DNA of 11,331 nt from an uncultured Acetatifactor sp. (GTDB lineage: Bacteria > Bacillota > Clostridia > Lachnospirales > Lachnospiraceae): the NCBI GenBank assembly GCA_910585805.1, contig CAJUFB010000117.1, positions 1 to 11,331 on the forward strand. The letters run 5' to 3'. The notes beneath the pieces were generated by a model. It saw only the letters and a list, made by a program, of their open reading frames with translations. It made no database searches and was not told where the DNA came from. Made by a program: the position numbers and the translations under genes. Below are positions 6,435 to 11,331 of the stretch, piece after piece (within the stretch, counting starts at the first letter, position 1; the number at the start of each line of letters is the position of its first letter).

Positions 6435-7333
6435 TTTGTCCCCCTTTTCTGAATGGCACGCATTTCAATATACCCGCGCTCACCGCGCGGTTCCAGCTGG
6501 ATGCGCGGGTTGCTGTCATCCCACTCATATCCAATCACAGACGGATCATAATGGTTCAGGGAATACTGCACGGAAAGGATCGCCTGAGAATAGTCTTCCT
6601 CCCGGAAAGGCTCTCCCTGCACCACCAGATATTCTGCAGCGGGCAGGGAAATGATATCAAACCCTTCCGGAATTCCACCGGCATAATCCGGCGCTACCTC
6701 TACCCCCTGTACATAGGTGGATGTTCCCGGCTTTTTGTATTCTTCCGGAAGCCAGAGACAGACCGGCTCCCCGCACAGAGAATCCATGCTCATCAGCGTT
6801 CCCCATACCTCACAGTTCACTTCCGCACAATAGTCGAAATAATCCTCCGCTTTGATTCCTCTTTTGATAATCACCTTGCGCTCCGGCTTGCGGATCACTT
6901 GGACAAAAACGCTCTGCAAATTTTCCATATCAACAATATCCTTTCTGAGCTCTCTGAATTTGACTCCGTATGGGATAAACAATCCAATCGGAACCGGGTC
7001 TTTTACGTATTCCCCAGGATTGCATCCGAATTCTTTGTAAAAAGCGCGGGTGTATCCGTCCACGCTTTCAAATCCGCAGTCATAAGCTGCATCAATTACT
7101 AGGCATTGCTCCTTTTTCAGCCGCATAGCCGAATGGGAAAGCCGCAGCCGGCGGATATACTCCGCCGGGGTCATTCCCAGATAATTCTTGAACAGCCGAT
7201 AGGAATGCCAACTCGAAAACAGCGAGACTTCTGAAAGGTTCGCCAGTGTGATCTCCTCTTCCAGATGTTCTTCTATATATTCCTGCATCCGCTGTACCGC
7301 TTTCATCTGCTCCTGCACTTCATTCACCTCCAT
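6431..7333 (-). CDS. AraC-family regulator with GyrI-like ligand-binding domain
   Basis: A 300-residue transcription factor. Residues about 15-120 carry the two helix-turn-helix units of AraC/XylS proteins (LANLSEVSLFSSWHSYRLFK and VIDAAYDCGFESVDGYTRAF). Residues about 138-297 form a GyrI-like domain, which in this class binds hydrophobic drugs or other small molecules. Such proteins resemble Rob/SoxS and often activate a neighbouring efflux system, here the ABC genes translationally coupled to it. Start choice is uncertain: ATG at 7333 has AGGAG at 7339-7343, but the promoter at 7345-7353 would start transcription near 7338 and exclude that site. GTG at 7318, preceded by GGAGG, or ATG at 7306, which fits the usual family start, are alternatives. 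Confidence 0.9.
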   Translation of the reverse strand: MEVNEVQEQMKAVQRMQEYIEEHLEEEITLANLSEVSLFSSWHSYRLFKNYLGMTPAEYIRRLRLSHSAMRLKKEQCLVIDAAYDCGFESVDGYTRAFYKEFGCNPGEYVKDPVPIGLFIPYGVKFRELRKDIVDMENLQSVFVQVIRKPERKVIIKRGIKAEDYFDYCAEVNCEVWGTLMSMDSLCGEPVCLWLPEEYKKPGTSTYVQGVEVAPDYAGGIPEGFDIISLPAAEYLVVQGEPFREEDYSQAILSVQYSLNHYDPSVIGYEWDDSNPRIQLEPRGERGYIEMRAIQKRGTK

Positions 7334-7344
7334 CTGTATCTCCT

Positions 7345-7388
7345 ATTTTACCATGAACACTGGAACGCCTCTCGACTTTTTTTGCTGT
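7345..7388 (-). promoter_or_regulatory. Promoter of the AraC-ABC operon with putative activator site
   Basis: Minus strand: an extended -10 box TGG-TAAAAT at 7353-7345 with no recognisable -35 box. In place of the -35 region lies the 22-bp element 7388-7367 (starts ACAGCA, ends GAGAGGC), ending 16 bp before the -10. An extended -10 with a missing -35 and a regulator site in that position is typical of activator-dependent promoters. The element recurs identically upstream of the uvrA-like gene. Confidence 0.6.
7367..7388 (-). repeat. 22-bp direct repeat, copy 1
   Basis: Identical over 22 bp to 9612-9633, including the run of seven A (minus strand). It begins two bases after the stop codon of the uvrA-like gene. 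See the two promoter entries for its proposed role. Confidence 0.9.
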
Positions 7389-7389
7389 C

Positions 7390-9553
7390 TCAGCCTTCCA
7401 GTGACTTGCGCAGATATTTTGCGGTAATGGTATCTGCATGGTCTGCCATTTCCTGCGGCGTACCCGTAAATACAATCTCACCGCCCATACTGCCGCCGTC
7501 CGGCCCAATATCAATCACGTAATCAGCAAGCTTTACCACATCCATATTGTGTTCGATTACAATTACGGTATTGCCGCGCTTCACAAAGCCGTCCAGCAGC
7601 TCCATGACTTTCTTAATATCGGAAGCATGTAAGCCTGTCGTCGGCTCATCCAGCACATAAATGTTGCCCTTCTGATCCAGATATTTCGCCAGCTTCACAC
7701 GCTGCCGCTCTCCGCCGGATAAGGTAGACAGGGGCTGTCCCAAAGAAAGATAGGATAAACCTACTTCCACCATGGAGTGGAGCGCCTTGCGGATCTTCGG
7801 GCAGTCGGAGAAAAATGTTTCCGCCTCCCCTGCGTTCATATCCAGGATTTCTACGATATTTTTCCCGTGGTAGGTGTAGGACAGGGCTTCGTCGCTGTAG
7901 CGGCTGCCGCCGCAGGCTTCACAGGTAGTTGTCACCGGATCCATAAAGACCAGCTCTGTGGTGATGACACCCTTTCCTTTACAATTCGGACAGGCGCCTT
8001 TGCTGTTAAAGGAGAATAACGCCGCACCGACGTCGTTTTCCTTGCCCATCCGCTTACGTATCTCGTCAAAGAATCCTAAAAAGGTTGCCGGAGTGGAACG
8101 TTCTGTAGCCGTAACCGGAGACTGGTCTACTAAAATCACCTGTTCCGCGTACTTCTCAGCGAAAACATCCCGGATTAACGAGCTTTTCCCGGAACCGGCC
8201 ACACCGGTCACGGCGGTCAGCACATGCAGCGGAATGTCAACGGTAATGTTTTTCAGGTTGTGAATGGCTGCATTCCGTACCGGCAGGAACTCTTTCGGTT
8301 TTCTTGGAACAGCATTTACCGGCGTTTTCTGCTGCATGGCATTCCCGGTCAGTGTACCGGATCCCAAAAGTCCTTCATAGCTGCCCTGGTAAAGAACCTC
8401 TCCGCCGTTTCTGCCTGCCAGCGGTCCAATATCAATCACTTCATCGGCAATGGAGATCACGTCCTTGTCATGCTCCACCACCAAAACCGTGTTTCCTTTA
8501 TCCCGCAGACTGCAAAGCAGCTTGGTTATGCGGTGGACGTCACGGGGATGCATCCCGGTGCTTGGTTCGTCAAAGATATATGTCATGCCGGTCAGGGCGC
8601 TGCCCATATGACGCACCAGCTTGAGGCGCTGTGCCTCGCCGCCGGACAAGGTTGCGGACTCCCTGTTCAGGGAAAGATACGGCAGCCCAATATCAATCAT
8701 GCGTGTAAGGGTGAGCACCAGGCTTTCTGCGATGGCTTTGCCCTTCGAGTCTGTAATCGTCTCCAGCACGTTTCTCAGCTCTGTCAATTCCATCTCACAC
8801 AATTCGTTAATCGAATAGCCCACCACTTTACAGGAAAGTGCAGCCGCATTCAGGCGTTTTCCATGGCAAAGCGGACATTCAGAAGGATGGACATAGCTTG
8901 CCAGCCGTTTCGCAGAGGTCTCACCCATTTCAGAGCTGTCCCGTTTCAGCAGCAGCCGGCTCATCATATTATGGATGCCTTCCACTTGCTTGGATACTCG
9001 GTCTCCACCGGGCTCCTCTGCACCATATAGCAAGAGATTCCTCTCTTTCGCTGAATAGTCCCTCCATTTTTTATCCAAATCAAACAGACCGCTCTCCGTA
9101 TATTGTTTCCAGTACCAGTTTCCCACATGAAAAGTGGGCAGGTCTACCATACCCTCATTCAAGCTTTTGTCCTCTGCAATCAGCGGCAGAATATCCAGCG
9201 TCATTACCTTGCCGATACCGGAGCATTCCGGACACATCCCGTTCGGATCGTTAAAGGAGAAGTAAGAGGGGGTTCCGATATGCGGCTCGCCTATCCGGCT
9301 GTAAAGCAGCCGCAGGGCAGCGTACATGTCGCTGATGGTTCCTACGGTGGAGCGGGCATTTCCGCCCAGGCTGGTCTGGTCAATCACAACGGAGGCAGAC
9401 AGGTTTTCGATTTTGTCTGCCCTTGGCTTTTCGAACTTGGGCAGCCTGCCCCGGACAAAGGCAGAATAGTTTTCCTTTCGGGATTTCAAGGGAAATATTT
9501 TTCAGGTTGTTCTGGCACAACCCTTGTATCACAATGCTGTTTTGATATGACAT
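7390..9553 (-). pseudogene. UvrA-like double ABC ATPase, broken by a deletion of its first Walker A
   Basis: The family is the short UvrA-like ABC ATPases of about 750 residues, relatives of UvrA and DrrC. The gene starts at ATG 9553 with AAGGA at 9566-9562 and reads MSYQNSIVIQGLCQNNLKNI up to EIPKGK. At about 9466-9475 it jumps to YSAFVRGRLPKFEKP in another frame. Roughly 92 bp (necessarily 2 modulo 3) are missing, including the first P-loop. The rest is one open frame: a CPEC zinc module, NBD1 signature LSGGEAQR and Walker B IFDEPSTG, then a complete second cassette (GVAGSGKSS, CPNC/CEAC zinc cysteines, LSGGERQR, VLDEPTTG). Translation from the normal start would stop soon after the junction, and the long frame has only a TTG without ribosome binding site. 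It is probably inactive, but recently so. Confidence 0.85.
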
Positions 9554-9589
9554 ATCATGGATCCTTCTTTCTTCTGATTTTCTCATATC

Positions 9590-9633
9590 AGTATAACAAA
9601 CAGCAAAAAAAGCCTCTCGACTTTTTTTGCTGT
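9590..9633 (-). promoter_or_regulatory. Promoter of the uvrA-like gene with putative activator site
   Basis: Minus strand: an extended -10 box TGT-TATACT at 9598-9590 with no -35 box at the right distance. The 22-bp element 9633-9612 ends exactly 16 bp upstream of the -10, the same geometry as at 7345-7388. The predicted start is near 9583, giving a leader of about 30 nt before the ATG at 9553. Confidence 0.6.
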
Positions 9634-9634
9634 T
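9599..9634. repeat. 14-bp perfect inverted repeat overlapping 22-bp repeat copy 2
   Basis: AACAGCAAAAAAAG (9599-9612) and CTTTTTTTGCTGTT (9621-9634) are exact inverses around an 8-base centre. On the minus strand it could also act as a terminator (A-run, short stem with a GAGA tetraloop, seven T) for transcripts entering from the right. Copy 1 lacks the second arm, so the inverted repeat is special to this copy. Confidence 0.7.
9612..9633 (-). repeat. 22-bp direct repeat, copy 2
   Basis: Second exact copy of 7367-7388 in the same orientation, about 2.2 kb away, on the other side of the uvrA-like gene and upstream of its start. Confidence 0.9.
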
Positions 9635-9749
9635 GCAAATGCGCTTATAGTTATCGAACGATACCCAATAACACAAACCTTGCATTATCAAACTCATAAC
9701 TGCAGGTAGAAAGCGTAACGATTCGATCTGTGACTGCCATGTATATTAC

Positions 9750-10130
9750 TTGGCTGGTCTCATTGAAAGCTGGGGACGCGGTATCGAAAAAATTTGTCAG
9801 GCTTGTGAAGAAGACGGCTCCCCACTACCGGAATACACAATTCATCCTGGCGATATTATGATACAATTCATTGCCGCCGAGGAGCGAATCGTGCGCACTT
9901 CACTCGACAAGGTGACTGAAGGGGTGACTGAGAAGGTGACTGAGGCAGAACAGAAACTTTTATCGCTGCTGCTCGAAGATCCTGCCTACACCTATGCTGT
10001 CCTGGCTGAAAAACTGGGCGTGAGCCGAAAAACAATCTCTTCAAGAATTAAATCCCTTAAAGATAAAGGTGTCCTCCAACGGGTCGGATCTGATACGAAA
10101 GGGCATTGGCAAATCAAAAATGGGAAGTAA
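9750..10130 (+). pseudogene. 3' fragment of an AlbA_2-type (RecG-like) ATP-binding regulator
   Basis: The frame encodes AGLIESWGRGIEKICQACEE, EYTIHPGDIMIQF, a KVTEGVTEKVTE linker and a C-terminal winged helix (LAEKLGVSRKTISSRIKSLKDKG) ending in GSDTKGHWQI. This is the usual tail of AlbA_2 / HATPase_c_4 transcriptional regulators, which are normally about 400-480 residues. The DNA-binding AlbA_2 domain and most of the ATPase-like domain are missing. Upstream of about 9744 the open frame continues to 9672, but its residues no longer fit the family, and no start codon with ribosome binding site exists (only TTG at 9750). The junction lies near 9745. It is best read as a truncated gene; a translated winged-helix remnant cannot be ruled out. 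Confidence 0.72.
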
Positions 10131-10143
10131 AGGAGGCCAACGG

Positions 10144-10752
10144 ATGCCAAGGCAATATAAAACAGCAAGACAAATCAATAAATTAAAAGTAATCGAGGCT
10201 GCTGAAAAACTTGGCGTTTCCCAACCGACACTCAGTGCATGGGAGGGCGAACGGAAATCTCCCTCGATAGATGGGCTTGAAAATATGGCTGACCTATATG
10301 GTGTCACAACCGATTTTTTGTTGGGACGCTCTGATACGCAAGCTCAGGATTTCAAGCAGCCAATTTCACTACAGGCATTGCCGGCTTTTCATGGCAGACC
10401 AGTATGGTCTGCCACATATGGATGGCTGCTGGTGAATGCCGCAGATAAACTGCTGACTTTTCCTGACGGCCATACCTTGCCGCTTTCCGATATTATTGGT
10501 GAATTGTTTATATTCGCTCCTCCGTTTTCCGACGCAGAACCACCGAAAGAACCGCCGCTGTCCCGTTCTGAAATCAGCAGGCAAAAAGAAATCTGGCTGG
10601 AGCCAATTTCCCCAGACTCAGATTTAAGAAGGGAACTGCGGGGATGGTATCAGGCAAAAGACCGATTTGTTCAGAATGAGTATGGCAATCGGTTTTATCT
10701 GGATACTTATGGTTCCAAATGGCTGGCATTCTCTTTTGAAACTGCATTATGA
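10144..10752 (+). CDS. XRE-family helix-turn-helix protein with uncharacterised C-terminal domain
   Basis: A 202-residue protein. Residues about 10-66 form an XRE/Cro-type helix-turn-helix (AAEKLGVSQPTLSAWEGERK, then DLYGVTTDFLLGR). Residues about 75-130 hold a compact segment with RPVWSATYGWLLVNAADKLL that I cannot assign to a named family. Residues about 150-202 are rich in charged and aromatic residues. The ATG at 10144 was chosen because AAAGGAGG lies at 10130-10137 with ideal spacing; the same frame extends upstream without a good start. It begins 13 bp after the AlbA_2-type fragment, as if in an operon with it. A regulator of a local accessory element is likely; its target is unknown. 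Confidence 0.8.
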   Translation: MPRQYKTARQINKLKVIEAAEKLGVSQPTLSAWEGERKSPSIDGLENMADLYGVTTDFLLGRSDTQAQDFKQPISLQALPAFHGRPVWSATYGWLLVNAADKLLTFPDGHTLPLSDIIGELFIFAPPFSDAEPPKEPPLSRSEISRQKEIWLEPISPDSDLRRELRGWYQAKDRFVQNEYGNRFYLDTYGSKWLAFSFETAL

Positions 10753-10760
10753 CGAACGGT

Positions 10761-10794
10761 GCCGACGCTTGGCATTTTGATACCAAGCGTCGGC
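10761..10794 (+). terminator. Hairpin terminator after the XRE gene
   Basis: GCCGACGCTTGG (10761-10772) pairs perfectly over 12 bp with CCAAGCGTCGGC (10783-10794), loop of 10. It starts nine bases after the stop codon. The following TTATGATTATT is only a weak U-tract. Confidence 0.7.
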
Positions 10795-10985
10795 TTATGA
10801 TTATTCAAGCTTTCTGAACAGGCTGCCAATTATTCAGTTGTAAAAACTGCATACTTGGGATGTCCAGATATGCAATAAGGAGAAGAGGATTTTCAGATTT
10901 CTTCTATAAGCATCCCTCCATTTTCAATCGTATTTCAGAGTCAAAACATTACCTACACTCTCCTCCTTTCCCCTAAATAAAACGC
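10795..10985. other. Non-coding or decayed stretch
   Basis: About 190 bases with no gene I can support. On the minus strand a 32-codon stretch at 10903-10805 reads like protein (ending NNWQPVQKA) but has no start, and an AAAGGAGGAG at about 10969-10960 is followed only by very short frames. This may be the remnant of a decayed small gene. Confidence 0.35.
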
Positions 10986-11026
10986 GAGCCGACAGTCTGT
11001 GAAACCTCTCACAAGATTGTCGGCTC
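10986..11026 (-). terminator. Terminator of the minus-strand hypothetical gene
   Basis: GAGCCGACAGTCT pairs with AGATTGTCGGCTC (one G-T pair), followed by an inner GTGA/TCAC stem and one bulged base. Read on the minus strand it is followed by GCGTTTTATTTAG, a reasonable U-tract, about 60 bp after the stop of the gene at 11087. Confidence 0.7.
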
Positions 11027-11086
11027 TGCCCGTGTCAAGTAAAGGACAAAAAATTTTTCAACTTTTTTCTTTACATCAAAACTACC

Positions 11087-11323
11087 TTATGCAATTTTCA
11101 ATACTTCATAGATTGCTTCTAAACAATCTTCTATTGTAAGTGCTTTACCGTTTTCAAAAAACACTGATGTGACAGCCCGATTTTTGCAACTCTCCTGAGT
11201 GGATAAAACATCATCAAAAATATTCCTAACCTCATCCAAATCTGCTCTGGAAATATCTAATGCATTTTTCCAATACCTAACAAAATGTTTCTTAAAAGAT
11301 TCATAGTCCGAATAAAGCCCCAT
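11087..11323 (-). CDS. Hypothetical protein, possibly cut by the window edge
   Basis: A 78-codon frame starting MGLYSDYESFKKHFVRYWKN and ending CLEAIYEVLKIA, soluble and mostly helical in composition, without motifs I recognise. Only eight bases precede the ATG inside the window; they contain no ribosome binding site and the frame remains open to the edge, so this may be the C-terminal part of a longer protein. A terminator at 10986-11026 follows in the right orientation, which supports a real gene. Confidence 0.6.
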   Translation of the reverse strand: MGLYSDYESFKKHFVRYWKNALDISRADLDEVRNIFDDVLSTQESCKNRAVTSVFFENGKALTIEDCLEAIYEVLKIA

Positions 11324-11331
11324 TGGATTAT

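Noticed and set aside
7390..9489. A 699-codon intact UvrA-like gene starting at TTG 9489
   Set aside because: The TTG has no ribosome binding site, the residues before YSAFVRG do not fit the family, and the true N-terminus is found upstream in another frame.
7367..9633. 22-bp direct repeats as attachment sites or target duplication of a mobile element
   Set aside because: There is no integrase or transposase between them, the length is unusual for a target duplication, and the identical 16-bp spacing to two extended -10 boxes is better explained by a shared operator. Genome comparison could still revive the idea.
9554..9697. N-terminal extension of the uvrA-like gene
   Set aside because: It would cross the promoter and the inverted repeat and has no family similarity. 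The ATG at 9553 is preceded by AAGGA.
9908..9950. GTGACTGA repeats as a CRISPR-like or regulatory array
   Set aside because: They encode the KVTE linker repeats typical of the AlbA_2-type family and are explained as coding sequence. No CRISPR array is present in the window.

Overview
The window looks like chromosomal DNA of an anaerobic Firmicute, most likely a gut Lachnospiraceae or related Clostridia. This rests on strong AGGAGG-type ribosome binding sites, clean sigma-A promoter boxes, and protein families typical of that group (Clostridia-style NanE, ROK kinase, AraC/GyrI regulators, UvrA-like ABC ATPases, AlbA_2-type regulator fragments). This is inference from gene content; no rRNA or tRNA is present.

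Left region (1-4290), visibly GC-rich in its genes: an amino-sugar / sialic-acid catabolic cluster. A divergent promoter region (about 1649-1733) fires left into a two-domain SGNH hydrolase and right into a ROK sugar kinase (probable nanK), nanE (ManNAc-6-P 2-epimerase) and a second SGNH esterase. Far left, a further minus-strand gene starts at 29 and runs out of the window; it has its own sigma-A promoter overlapped by a palindrome. Kinase plus epimerase would convert ManNAc to GlcNAc-6-P, and the two esterases could remove acyl groups from the sugar or glycan. No aldolase, transporter or regulator is visible, so the rest of the pathway must lie outside.

Middle region (4389-9553), all minus strand and lower in GC: a three-gene operon with ATGA start/stop overlaps (AraC/GyrI-type regulator, ABC ATPase, ABC-2 permease), ending in a fragment of an AAA-type ATPase gene. 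Upstream of the operon is a UvrA-like double ABC ATPase gene, broken by a small deletion that removed its first Walker A motif. The most informative observation of the window is here: an identical 22-bp sequence lies upstream of both the regulator and the uvrA-like gene, each time exactly 16 bp before an extended -10 box (TGn TAAAAT and TGn TATACT). It reads as a shared regulator-binding site tying the two transcription units into one small regulon, probably drug or stress resistance.

Right region (9750-11331): a 5'-truncated AlbA_2-type regulator fragment on the plus strand, followed by an intact XRE-type HTH gene of unknown role, a strong hairpin, about 190 bp of non-coding or decayed DNA, and a short minus-strand hypothetical gene with its own terminator. 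The middle block is bordered on both sides by 5'-truncated genes, which suggests repeated insertion and deletion at this locus.
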